DNA of 28,451 nt. It comes from a virus. The notes beneath the pieces were generated by a model that searched no databases, was not told the DNA's origin, and worked only from the letters and a program-made list of their open reading frames with translations. Location: positions 1-28,451 of the IMG/VR virus record IMGVR_UViG_3300047323_000223, one strand, 5' to 3'. Positions within the stretch are counted from its first letter, which is position 1, and each line of letters begins with the position of its first letter. The position numbers were made by a program, and so were the translations under genes. This document shows positions 16,800 to 24,154 of the stretch, in pieces.

Positions 16800-16839
16800 A
16801 TTGACCTCCAGGTCATAAACGCGCCGAAATTGGCGCAAT

Positions 16840-16872
16840 CCCAGTCCTTGGGCTTGCAGGCAAAGGACTGGG
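16840..16872. repeat. 10-bp inverted repeat between two reverse cargo genes
   Basis: CCCAGTCCTT and AAGGACTGGG are perfect arms around a 13-base loop. It lies after the 47-aa gene and before the GTG-start gene on the minus strand. There is no U-tract on either side, so a plain terminator is unlikely. It could be an attenuator, processing stem or regulator site. Confidence 0.6.
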
Positions 16873-16883
16873 GTAGTGTAAAT

Positions 16884-17027
16884 CTAGTCTTTAACTTTTT
16901 TCGATGTAGGTGGTGGAGGTGAAAAAAAATCATCAGGCAGTTTTTTCTTATTTTTAACGCTGTCGTTAAATTCTTCGTTTCCTGTGACTTTCTTCAGTTT
17001 TTCTGCGGTTTTCTGATTATTGCTCAT
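16884..17027 (-). CDS. Small 47-aa lysine-rich protein overlapping the DUF6338-like gene
   Basis: ATG (complement of 17025-17027) starts inside the end of the upstream DUF6338-like gene with an 11-base overlap, in a different frame. The product begins MSNNQKTAEKLKKVTG, has NEEFNDSVKNKKK, and finishes with a PPPP stretch and SKKVKD. It is highly charged, helical at the start and probably disordered at the end. The tight overlap, short length and proline run look like a small partner made in step with the membrane protein. It is below usual gene-calling size limits. No family is recognised. Confidence 0.55.
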   Translation of the reverse strand: MSNNQKTAEKLKKVTGNEEFNDSVKNKKKLPDDFFSPPPPTSKKVKD

Positions 17028-17619
17028 CTTTGTCTTCTTTAATGAATTCAATGAATTTTATATCTGAGATATTAATAATTATTGAGTCAATATTATTATT
17101 TGCGTGAGTCGTCTCATCATCCATCCAACGTGGGTCTCCAATCCATATTACTCCGATCGATATTTCGTTTGGGTAGGATTTTACAGAGCCGCACAGGCGC
17201 CTATCGTCCTTGAAGTTTACAATTACACTGCTTTCTGAGTGTTGCCTTAAAATGTGTATGAAGTCATCTGCAGATGCTTTCTTTGTTATCTTGTATTTTC
17301 TGGCTCTGTCGAAAATTATGTCTCGATTACTTGCGTAAGCTAGTGTGCAACCCATTATTATTGCAAGAAGCATTGAGTATATTGTTGTGTGCTCGGTCTT
17401 CCATGCTCCAAGGCTTACGAAGCCACCTAGATAATAAGTCAGTTTTTCAATTAGCCCAATTACTAAACTTATTATTGCTGTTAGTACTAGCGCTTGAAGC
17501 ACTCGCTCAAACTGAGTGGGCTTTGGTGCCGATGCGAACCAATAAAAGGTCATCATTGCAAGAAATCCAGGAAGCAATTGCTGTAAAACCGGAATCATTT
17601 TGTCTAAAGCTTCGTCCAT
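17017..17619 (-). CDS. DUF6338-like membrane protein, cargo
   Basis: The 200-aa protein begins MDEALDKMIPVLQQLLPGFL, which I associate with DUF6338 proteins found in prophages. There are three likely membrane spans: residues about 15-29 (LLPGFLAMMTFYWFASAP), 42-58 (LVLTAIISLVIGLI) and 80-98 (YSMLLAIIMGCTLAYA). A cytoplasmic C-terminal domain of about 100 residues follows, rich in charged and Ile/Asn residues (VIVNFKDDRRLCGSVKSYPN, an SH3/LSm-like strand pattern, then WIGDPRW). The DNA is clearly more AT-rich than the tail genes, a sign of separate origin. Function unknown. A membrane sensor with a small strand-rich domain beside a tiny basic partner would fit phage-exclusion cargo, but that is inference. 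Confidence 0.68.
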   Translation of the reverse strand: MDEALDKMIPVLQQLLPGFLAMMTFYWFASAPKPTQFERVLQALVLTAIISLVIGLIEKLTYYLGGFVSLGAWKTEHTTIYSMLLAIIMGCTLAYASNRDIIFDRARKYKITKKASADDFIHILRQHSESSVIVNFKDDRRLCGSVKSYPNEISIGVIWIGDPRWMDDETTHANNNIDSIIINISDIKFIEFIKEDKDEQ

Positions 17620-17705
17620 TGAAAGGGATTACCTTGTCCTAAAAATGCTGAAGTCAAAATGCTACTATCCGATGACGCCGTCCTGCCACTGGCATTCCAT
17701 CCACG

Positions 17706-17721
17706 CTGGATATATATCCAG
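17706..17721. promoter_or_regulatory. Perfect 16-bp palindrome CTGGATATATATCCAG, possible operator
   Basis: Fully self-complementary, in the intergenic region between the reverse DUF6338-like gene and the forward 58-aa gene, about 85 bases before each. A TATAGT box for the forward direction starts 11 bases downstream. Placement and symmetry suit a dimeric repressor or a phage-encoded regulator controlling divergent cargo. Confidence 0.5.
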
Positions 17722-17731
17722 TAATAGGCGT

Positions 17732-17737
17732 TATAGT
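17732..17737 (+). promoter_or_regulatory. Candidate -10 box TATAGT for the forward cargo gene
   Basis: Five of six matches to the sigma-70 -10 box. The -35 region would fall on the 16-bp palindrome and has no good match, suggesting control by a protein bound there. The 58-aa gene follows about 60 bases downstream. Confidence 0.35.
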
Positions 17738-17796
17738 GTTGATCTTTAGGGAAAATGGCAGTATCAGATGCAGGCATTCCCAACTTGAGGTCGCAC

Positions 17797-17973
17797 ATGA
17801 CTAAAGAAAATGAGCTCGTAATTACTAACCCACTACTGGGGATCCCGTTCAAGGAGGCGCCTGACGGAACTCCAATGGAAGGGCTGACGTTTAAGACGCG
17901 AGAGGAGATGCAGGCGTTTATTGATGCGCACTGGCCGGAACCTCCCGTTGAAATGGTTGCGGTTTCGAATTAA
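17797..17973 (+). CDS. Small 58-aa hypothetical protein
   Basis: The product begins MTKENELVITNPLLGIPF, contains GTPMEGLTFKTREEMQAFID and ends AVSN. It is acidic and soluble, with one clear helix near residues 35-45. An in-frame ATG at 17755 would add 14 residues and has AGGGA before it, but the ATG at 17797 with GAGGT eight bases upstream gives a more compact start. The gene is followed by a strong terminator at 18026, so it forms a single-gene transcription unit with the candidate promoter at 17732. No family recognised. Confidence 0.6.
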   Translation: MTKENELVITNPLLGIPFKEAPDGTPMEGLTFKTREEMQAFIDAHWPEPPVEMVAVSN

Positions 17974-18025
17974 ATGGGCGCTGCCAGTTAAGCGGTACCG
18001 TTTTGCATTTTCCAAGACTTTGAAG

Positions 18026-18052
18026 AAGCCCAGTCTAGCGCTGGGCTTTTTT
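18026..18052 (+). terminator. Rho-independent terminator after the 58-aa gene
   Basis: Stem AAGCCCAG with CTGGGCTT (8 bp, perfect), loop TCTAGCG, then six T. It closes the small cargo gene and separates it from the lipoprotein genes. Confidence 0.88.
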
Positions 18053-18099
18053 CTGGCCCCTAGTGCATCATTGCCCGCATTTCCACAGGAGTGACCTAT

Positions 18100-18441
18100 A
18101 TGAAATTGGTCGTAGGGGCTTTGGCTCTGTTGCTGCTTTCTGGCTGCACCGATAGCGGTCCAATTAAGGTCGGTCCGGACACCTACACGATTTCAACACG
18201 CGTTCCTTTCGGCGGCCCTGCTTCTGCGAAAGGGCAAGCCCTGAAAGAGGCAAACGTATTTTGTGAATCTCAGGGTCGGGAAATACTCCTCGACCACATG
18301 CAGGCGAGTGAGTGCGCCTTGCACGGTGGCTGCGGTGAGGCTGAGATTTATTTCTTCTGCCTGGCGAAAGGAGATCCGCAACTGAAGCGTCAGAAATATA
18401 GCCCTGATCCGACGCAGAAGATTGAGATCGATCAGCGCTGA
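18100..18441 (+). CDS. Cargo lipoprotein 1
   Basis: The product of 113 aa has a lipoprotein signal peptide: MKLVVGALALLLLSGC, with lipobox LLSGC and cleavage before Cys16. Residue +2 is Thr, so outer-membrane location is likely. The mature part has GPDTYTISTRVPFGG, then KGQALKEANVFCESQGREIL and two further Cys pairs (ECALHGGCGEAEIYFFC), suggesting disulphides in the periplasm. An upstream GTG at 18091 is in frame but sits on the GGAG ribosome site, so ATG 18100 is chosen. Similar small lipoproteins occur in Pseudomonas prophages, and some phage lipoproteins block receptors of competing phages; that role here is inference. Confidence 0.8.
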   Translation: MKLVVGALALLLLSGCTDSGPIKVGPDTYTISTRVPFGGPASAKGQALKEANVFCESQGREILLDHMQASECALHGGCGEAEIYFFCLAKGDPQLKRQKYSPDPTQKIEIDQR

Positions 18442-18464
18442 AGCTGCTTGGCAATAAAGGCGGC

Positions 18465-18473
18465 TGCTATAGT
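18465..18473 (+). promoter_or_regulatory. Candidate extended -10 promoter TGCTATAGT for lipoprotein 2
   Basis: TATAGT is five of six to consensus and is preceded by the TG of an extended -10. A TTGGCA sits 14 bases upstream of TATAGT, too close for a standard -35. The lipoprotein 2 ATG is 27 bases downstream with GAGGAAG. Confidence 0.4.
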
Positions 18474-18500
18474 CGCTCGCTTTCAGGACGAGGAAGAATC

Positions 18501-18848
18501 ATGCGGATTTTGATAGGCGCGATGGCGGTGACGCTGTTGGCGGGGTGCACTACACCTTCGGATTTGTTGAAAGGGTCTCCTGAACTGGCCGGCACATCTA
18601 ACAAAGACCCGAAGGCTTACGCGTTGTGCGTTTACCCATCTTGGCAGGACTATCGATCCAGCTCCGTCATGAGCGAAACCACGAGCGGTTATCGCATTGT
18701 GGCTGGCAGCGAAATGAATGGTCAGACGGATGATGTGCTGGACATCAAAAAGGCGACGATTGGCAGCGTTGTGAAGCTGTATCAGCGCGCCGCCTGGCAG
18801 CAGATGGGACGAGGAGAACTGAAAAGCTCGTTCAATCGATGTCTTTGA
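18501..18848 (+). CDS. Cargo lipoprotein 2
   Basis: The 115-aa protein has signal peptide MRILIGAMAVTLLAGC and lipobox LLAGC with Thr at +2, so outer-membrane sorting is expected. The mature part carries NKDPKAYALCVYPSWQDYRS, then TSGYRIVAG and a C-terminal VVKLYQRAAWQQMGRGE segment ending FNRCL. The two cysteines after the lipid Cys probably form a disulphide. The ribosome site is GAGGAAG. It follows lipoprotein 1 by 59 bases with a possible promoter of its own and is followed by a terminator at 18864. Small prophage lipoproteins of this type recur in Pseudomonas genomes; function is not established. Confidence 0.8.
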   Translation: MRILIGAMAVTLLAGCTTPSDLLKGSPELAGTSNKDPKAYALCVYPSWQDYRSSSVMSETTSGYRIVAGSEMNGQTDDVLDIKKATIGSVVKLYQRAAWQQMGRGELKSSFNRCL

Positions 18849-18863
18849 TTACGGAAACAGAAT

Positions 18864-18885
18864 GCCGCCTCCGGGCGGTTTTTTT
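18864..18885 (+). terminator. Terminator directly upstream of the gpI ribosome site
   Basis: Stem CCGCC/GGCGG with TCCG loop and seven T, followed at once by ATGTCTGGAGAAAGAGC and the gpI ATG. It ends the cargo island. It would also stop late transcription entering gpI unless antitermination operates. Confidence 0.78.
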
Positions 18886-18902
18886 ATGTCTGGAGAAAGA
18901 GC

Positions 18903-19484
18903 ATGGCAGCACAAATGATTGACTATCAACCTATGACCACCATCAAGCTTTACGGGCAGCTGCGGCAGTTTGGTCGGTCTTTCAGGCTTTCTGTTCGGTC
19001 GCCTGCGGAGGCCGTTAAAGCTCTTTGTATACAGATCCCAGGATTCGAGAAATTCATTTCGAACGCGAAGTCTCGCGGCATCGAATTCGCTGTCTTTCGG
19101 GGCTCAAAAAACCTAGAAGAAAAAGAGTTGAGTTTTGGTGGCTCTGGCGAAATCCGCATCGCGCCGGTCATTAGCGGGAGTAAGCGCGGCGGGCTCCTTC
19201 AAACCATCGTCGGCGCAGTACTAATCGTCGCGTCGTTTATTCCTGGGTTTCAGGCACTTCTTCCTGTTGGTATTGCTCTGGTTGCCGGCGGTGTAATCCA
19301 GATGCTGAGCCCTCAAGCACAAGGATTGAAAACCAGCGCCGCACCCGAGAACACCCCGGGTTATGCCTTCGGTAGCGCCAAGAACACCACGGCATCCGGC
19401 AACCCGGTTCCGCTCTGCTACGGAAAGCGCCGGGTGGGCGGGGCGATCATCAGTGCCGCGATTTACGCCGAAGATCAGATGTAG
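18903..19484 (+). CDS. Tail assembly protein I-like
   Basis: The 193-aa protein corresponds to lambda gpI, an assembly factor needed for the tip but generally not kept in the virion. It opens with an ubiquitin-like beta-grasp pattern (TIKLYGQLRQFGRSFRL, then AVKALCIQIPGFEKFI). Two hydrophobic stretches follow, near residues 100-118 and 122-136 (LLQTIVGAVLIVASFIPG, LLPVGIALVAGGVIQML). The C-terminus is a polar GNPVPLCYGKRRVGGAIISA motif that is the family signature. GGAGA precedes ATG 18903. Sitting after the cargo island, it restarts the lambda order K-(cargo)-I-J. Confidence 0.92.
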   Translation: MAAQMIDYQPMTTIKLYGQLRQFGRSFRLSVRSPAEAVKALCIQIPGFEKFISNAKSRGIEFAVFRGSKNLEEKELSFGGSGEIRIAPVISGSKRGGLLQTIVGAVLIVASFIPGFQALLPVGIALVAGGVIQMLSPQAQGLKTSAAPENTPGYAFGSAKNTTASGNPVPLCYGKRRVGGAIISAAIYAEDQM

Positions 19485-19504
19485 CCACATCACGACCAAC
19501 GCAG

Positions 19505-19525
19505 CCGCCCATGAGGCGGTTTTTT
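19505..19525 (+). terminator. Terminator-like hairpin directly upstream of gpJ
   Basis: Stem CCGCC/GGCGG, loop CATGA, then six T, then ATTGCCTGGAGAAAAGC and the gpJ ATG. Almost identical layout to those before gpI and the endolysin gene. Confidence 0.75.
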
Positions 19526-19542
19526 ATTGCCTGGAGAAAAGC

Positions 19543-22500
19543 ATGGGCGCAGCACAGCAGCTCGATATTTATGGTGCAAAAGGCGGATCGGATAAGCCCA
19601 AGACCCCGACCGAAGCACCGGACAGCCTGCGCTCGGTTGCAGTGGCCAAGATCCTTATCGCAATGGGTGAAGGGGAGTTTGCCGGTAATCCGACCGCGCA
19701 GGACATTTATCTCGACAACACGCCGCTGCAAGACCCTCAGGGCAACATGAACTTCCCGAACGTGAAGTTTGAGTATCGCAACGGTTCTGTTGAGCAGGAT
19801 TACATCCAGGGTATTCCTTCGGTAGAGAACGAAACGACTCTCGGAATTGAGTTGCGCAGCGGCACGCCGTGGGTACGAGCGATCACCAATACCGAACTGT
19901 CAGCGGCGCGCCTGCGCTTTGCGTGGCCAGCCCTGCAATCGGTCGATGCCAGCGGCAATGTGAATGGCTACCGGATTGAGTACAAGGTCGAGCTAGCCAC
20001 GGACGGCGGCGCCTATCAGCAGGTTCTGAGCGAGGCCGTCGATGGCAAGACGACCAGCACCTACGAGCGCACTCGGCGCATTGATTTGCCGGCCGCAACC
20101 AGTGGCTGGCTGATCCGCGTCACCCGTGTCACGCCGAACCAGAACAACAACAAAATCGCCGACACCATGCAAATTGCCGGTTTCACTGAGGTGATCGACG
20201 CCAAGCTGCGCTACCCAAACACCGCGCTGCTCTACATCGAATTCTCGGCCGAGCAGTTCCGCAGTATTCCCGCGGTGACTGTCGATACCAAACTGAAAAT
20301 TATGCCGGTGCCGAGCAACTACAATCCGGAAACACGAAGCTATACCGGGATCTGGGACGGCACCTTCAAGCAGGCCTGGACGGACAACCCGGCGTGGATG
20401 ACCTATGACATCACCGTCAGCGATCGATTCGGACTTGGCCGGCGGATCAAGCCATGGCAGGTCGATAAGTGGGAGCTATACCGGATCGCTCAATATTGCG
20501 ATCAACTGGTACCCGACGGAAAGGGCGGCCAGGAGCCGCGCTTCATCTGCAGCCTGAACCTGCAAGCTAAGGCCGATGCCTGGTCACTGCTGCGCGATAT
20601 CTCTGCGATTTATCGCGGCATGACCTACTGGGCTCAGGGTCAGGTCTTCACGCTGTCCGACATGCCGCGCGCCACCGACTTCGACTTCGCCTACACCCGC
20701 GCCAACGTCATCGCCGGAAAGTTCACTTACTCCAGCGCCTCCGAACGCACCCGCTACAGTCGCGCCCTGATCAGTTACGACAATCCGGCGAACAACTACG
20801 ACACTGATGTCACAGCGGTGACGGATGCCAAGCTTCAGCGGCGCTATGGCGACAATCCACTGGAGATCAGCGCCATCGGCTGCACCCGCGAATCGGAAGC
20901 GCAGCGCCGGGGTAAGTGGGCGCTGCTGACCAACTCCAAGGACCGTGGCATCAGTTTTAAGGTGGGTCTGGATGGTCGTATTCCGTTACCGGGCTACGTG
21001 ATTCCTGTGGCTGATGAGCTGCTTGCTGGTCGCGCCATCGGTGGGCGAATCTCAGCGGCTGCCGGCCGGGTCATCACGCTGGACCGGGACACCCAAGCCA
21101 AGACAGGCGACCGGCTGATCTTGAACCTGCCTAACGGTAACTGCGAAGGTCGCACTGTGCAGTCAGTGGTTGGCCGGGCGGTTACGGTCACCACGTCCTA
21201 TTCGGTTGCGCCAGAGGCAGAGCTTGTCTGGGCGCTCGATGCTGACGACCTGTCCGTGCCGCTATACCGAGTGACCTCTGTATCTCGACCAGAGGCCGGC
21301 GTGTTTGAGATATCGGCCGTCCAGTACGACCCGAGCAAGTTTGCGCACATCGACACCGGCGCACGCCTGGAAGAGCGTCCGATCAGCGTGATTCCGATCA
21401 CCGTCGTTCCGGCGCCGGCCAGCGTGACCGTTACGTCGAACTCGGTCGTGTCCCAAGGCATCGCCGTCGCCACCATGACCATCACCTGGCCTGCGGTGAA
21501 CGGCGCGGTTGGGTACGACGTTGAGTGGCGCAAGGACAGTGGAAACTGGATCAAGCTACAGCGCACCGGGACGACCAGCGTTGATGTGGTGGGTATTTAC
21601 GCCGGCGCCTACGTGGCGCGGGTGCGTGCTGTGAGCGCCTTCGACATCTCGTCGATCTGGCGCAATTCGATCCTGACCAACCTGAAGGGGAAGGAAGGTT
21701 TGCCGCCGGCGGTGTCGTTCCTGACGGCCACGCCGCTGCTGTTCGGCATCTACTTGAAGTGGGGCTTCCCGGCTGGCGCAGAGGATACGCAGCGGACAGA
21801 AGTCTGGTATGGCCCGACGACCAGCCAGGCGGCCGCGACCAAGCTGACCGACCTGTCGTACCCGCAAAGCGATTTCTCGATGCTCGGCCTGGCCGCAGGC
21901 GTGACCTTTTACTTCTGGGCGCGCCTGGTGGACCGGATCGGCAACATCGGCCCGTGGTACCCAATTGGTATCGGCGTGCAGGGCCAGTCGAGCTCTAACG
22001 CGTCCCCGATCCTTGCAATGATCGGCGGCCAGATCACCGAAACAGAGCTTGGCCAGGACCTGCGTGACGAGATCGAAAAGATTCCAGGACTTCAAACGCA
22101 AATCGATGCGCTGGACGAAAGCTACGACCCAACAAAACCCTACGTGAAGAACGCGATCGTGCGCTCTGGCCAGCTGCTGTATCAGGCCAAAGTCCCGGTG
22201 CCCATCGACAAATCGCCGCCGAACACCACCTACTGGCTGGACGTGGGGCAGTCGGTTGAAAGTGCAAATGGGTTGGCACAGCAGGTGGCCACCAACACGA
22301 CTGACATCATCGAGATCGACGGCGAGCTCACTGCGCAGGCGACAGCGTTTCAAGCATTGCGGGCGTCCTCTCGCGACGACAATGGTGAAGGGGATCTGGC
22401 GGATGCCCTGAAGGGCTGGACCAGCACCGCCGCGATCGCTTCGGAATCCAAGGTTCGCACCTCTGAAAACGAAGCGATGGCGCAGCGGATCACTACCTTC

Positions 22501-23100
22501 GACGTCGCCATCGGCGAGAACGCGGCGAACATCACTGAACTGGAACAGGTGGTCGCCACCAACGAGTCAGCGACGGCGACGACGATCGGCCAGCTGAGTG
22601 TTTCGGTTGGACAAAACACCGCCGCGATTCAGCAAACATCGACGGCCTACGCCGACACCGCCGGCAAGCTGAACACGATGTGGTCGGTGAAGATGCAGAT
22701 CACCGCAGGGGGGCAGTACGTAGCAGCCGGAATCGGATTGGGCATCGAGAACACAGGTGCGGGCCTGCAAAGCCAGTTCCTGGTCAGCGCGGATCGGTTC
22801 GCCATCGTCAACACCATCGCCGGCGGTGCCATCTCGGTTCCGTTTGCGGTGCAGGGTGGCCAAGTGTTCATGAACTCGGCGTTTATCGCAGACGGCACGA
22901 TCACCAACGCCAAGATCGGCAGCTACATCAGCTCGACCAACTACATCGCCGGCCAGCAAGGCTGGATTCTCAATAAAGACGGAACGCTGGAAATCAACGG
23001 CATCGTCCCCGGTCAGGGGCGGCTGGTGATCAACTCGCTGAACGTCTCGGTCTACGACGCGAACAACGTGTTGCGTGTCCGGCTCGGTTATCTGGGGTGA
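19543..23100 (+). CDS. Tail tip / host specificity protein J-like
   Basis: The 1185-aa protein is the central tail-tip protein and the counterpart of lambda gpJ (about 1130 aa). The open frame extends left to 19363, but ATG 19543 with CTGGAGAAAA upstream and the family start (GAAQQLDIYGAKGG) is correct. In order: hub domains to about 600 (YNPETRSYTGIWDGTFKQAW motif, then FGLGRRI), two fibronectin type III-like modules near 622-705 and 725-810, a carbohydrate-binding-like insert near 861-905 (YVKNAIVRSGQLLYQAK, then YWLDVGQ), a helical region, and a DUF1983-type segment near 1045-1140 (MWSVKMQITAGGQYVAAGIG, then FIADGTITNAKIG). It binds the receptor or carries the fibre base. Confidence 0.95.
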   Translation: MGAAQQLDIYGAKGGSDKPKTPTEAPDSLRSVAVAKILIAMGEGEFAGNPTAQDIYLDNTPLQDPQGNMNFPNVKFEYRNGSVEQDYIQGIPSVENETTLGIELRSGTPWVRAITNTELSAARLRFAWPALQSVDASGNVNGYRIEYKVELATDGGAYQQVLSEAVDGKTTSTYERTRRIDLPAATSGWLIRVTRVTPNQNNNKIADTMQIAGFTEVIDAKLRYPNTALLYIEFSAEQFRSIPAVTVDTKLKIMPVPSNYNPETRSYTGIWDGTFKQAWTDNPAWMTYDITVSDRFGLGRRIKPWQVDKWELYRIAQYCDQLVPDGKGGQEPRFICSLNLQAKADAWSLLRDISAIYRGMTYWAQGQVFTLSDMPRATDFDFAYTRANVIAGKFTYSSASERTRYSRALISYDNPANNYDTDVTAVTDAKLQRRYGDNPLEISAIGCTRESEAQRRGKWALLTNSKDRGISFKVGLDGRIPLPGYVIPVADELLAGRAIGGRISAAAGRVITLDRDTQAKTGDRLILNLPNGNCEGRTVQSVVGRAVTVTTSYSVAPEAELVWALDADDLSVPLYRVTSVSRPEAGVFEISAVQYDPSKFAHIDTGARLEERPISVIPITVVPAPASVTVTSNSVVSQGIAVATMTITWPAVNGAVGYDVEWRKDSGNWIKLQRTGTTSVDVVGIYAGAYVARVRAVSAFDISSIWRNSILTNLKGKEGLPPAVSFLTATPLLFGIYLKWGFPAGAEDTQRTEVWYGPTTSQAAATKLTDLSYPQSDFSMLGLAAGVTFYFWARLVDRIGNIGPWYPIGIGVQGQSSSNASPILAMIGGQITETELGQDLRDEIEKIPGLQTQIDALDESYDPTKPYVKNAIVRSGQLLYQAKVPVPIDKSPPNTTYWLDVGQSVESANGLAQQVATNTTDIIEIDGELTAQATAFQALRASSRDDNGEGDLADALKGWTSTAAIASESKVRTSENEAMAQRITTFDVAIGENAANITELEQVVATNESATATTIGQLSVSVGQNTAAIQQTSTAYADTAGKLNTMWSVKMQITAGGQYVAAGIGLGIENTGAGLQSQFLVSADRFAIVNTIAGGAISVPFAVQGGQVFMNSAFIADGTITNAKIGSYISSTNYIAGQQGWILNKDGTLEINGIVPGQGRLVINSLNVSVYDANNVLRVRLGYLG

Positions 23101-23103
23101 ACT

Positions 23104-23460
23104 ATGGCTTCATTTGGCTTGCGTGTTTTTGATGAAAACGGTGGCCCATCCATGGACACCAACAGCTTCACCTACCAGGTGATCTGGCAGGGCGTGATCG
23201 ACTTCAGTGGAGCCACGCCCAGCTACACGCTGAGCATCCCGGGCTTCAACCCGGCCAACTGCGTGTTCATGATCATTCCGACCAGGGCACAGGATGTGCA
23301 GTCATCCGAAACTGACGGTAGCGGGAACACCAAATCCTATCCGTACGTCACTACCTCGGCAGGGCAGGTGGTCGTTCTGCCTAAAAACCCCTCGGCCAGC
23401 GCGTCAACACTTCAAACAAGGATTGTCGCCAAGGCCTACGCGGTGAGGTTCGCAACATGA
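23104..23460 (+). CDS. Tail tip accessory protein, DUF6453-like
   Basis: The 118-aa protein starts three bases after gpJ. It begins MASFGLRVFDENGGPSMDTN, the opening I associate with small tip proteins of the DUF6453 type that decorate gpJ or link fibres. The rest is beta-rich (SYTLSIPGFNPANCVFMIIP). Its N-terminus shares the F-G-x-(4-5)-D-x-N pattern with the next gene, which suggests duplication of a docking module. Position makes a structural role likely; the exact site is not known. Confidence 0.68.
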   Translation: MASFGLRVFDENGGPSMDTNSFTYQVIWQGVIDFSGATPSYTLSIPGFNPANCVFMIIPTRAQDVQSSETDGSGNTKSYPYVTTSAGQVVVLPKNPSASASTLQTRIVAKAYAVRFAT

Positions 23461-24116
23461 GTTTTGGATTTCAGAGCATCAACGACAATGCATTTGTTCA
23501 GATTGACGCGGAAGCCCCCAGACTTTGCATGCTCACCAAAGGGGTGTATTCGGGGACTACCAATGCGTCGGGGGTGTTTGCCAGGGCAATCACAAGCCAG
23601 GACCCGCCGCTAGTGTTCATTCGCCCGGATCAGGGCGCGATCCAGGTTCCGATATCGGTATGGTTCACCGGTGGGCCGGGAAACTGGACCGGGTTCACCA
23701 TGAAGGCATCCAACGTCAACGCAACTTTAAGCGGCCAGTATTTCGCGGCAGCCTGGGCGTCCATGGGTACGGCAGCATATGGGCTGCGGTTGTGGGATCA
23801 GAACGCGGCGCTTGTTTACGACAGTGGCGCGCCGGCGGTTGTCGTGACCTTCGCCGCAGGCAACTGGACGTACCTCGGAGACGAGCAACTGACCGTGGGC
23901 CACCGGTATATCTGGGGGATTAACAAGATGCTCGGCTCAGGCGAGTACGTGTCCCTGAACCCTTTCGCCATGAACTGCCACAACAATGCGTCGGGTGGCG
24001 GTTGCGCACTTGGCGTCGATTACGCCAACGGCAGGATCATGATGTACAGCCTCGCCACAACTGCCTGGACTGACCAAGGTCACCGTCCATTCCTCTGCGC
24101 CAAATTACTGGCCTGA
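23457..24116 (+). CDS. Tail tip accessory protein 2
   Basis: The 219-aa protein overlaps the previous gene by ATGA. It opens MSFGFQSINDNAFVQIDAEA, similar to the start of its neighbour, then a Gly/Trp-rich all-beta domain (GGPGNWTGFTMKASNVNA, then WASMGTAAYGLRLWDQN). The N-terminal docking piece with a distal beta domain suggests a short side fibre or a tip-bound adhesin. Composition is somewhat like tail spike domains, but no catalytic motif is recognised. Confidence 0.65.
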   Translation: MSFGFQSINDNAFVQIDAEAPRLCMLTKGVYSGTTNASGVFARAITSQDPPLVFIRPDQGAIQVPISVWFTGGPGNWTGFTMKASNVNATLSGQYFAAAWASMGTAAYGLRLWDQNAALVYDSGAPAVVVTFAAGNWTYLGDEQLTVGHRYIWGINKMLGSGEYVSLNPFAMNCHNNASGGGCALGVDYANGRIMMYSLATTAWTDQGHRPFLCAKLLA

Positions 24117-24154
24117 CTTCTTCCGCTCCGCACATTTCTTTCTGGAGATACTCA

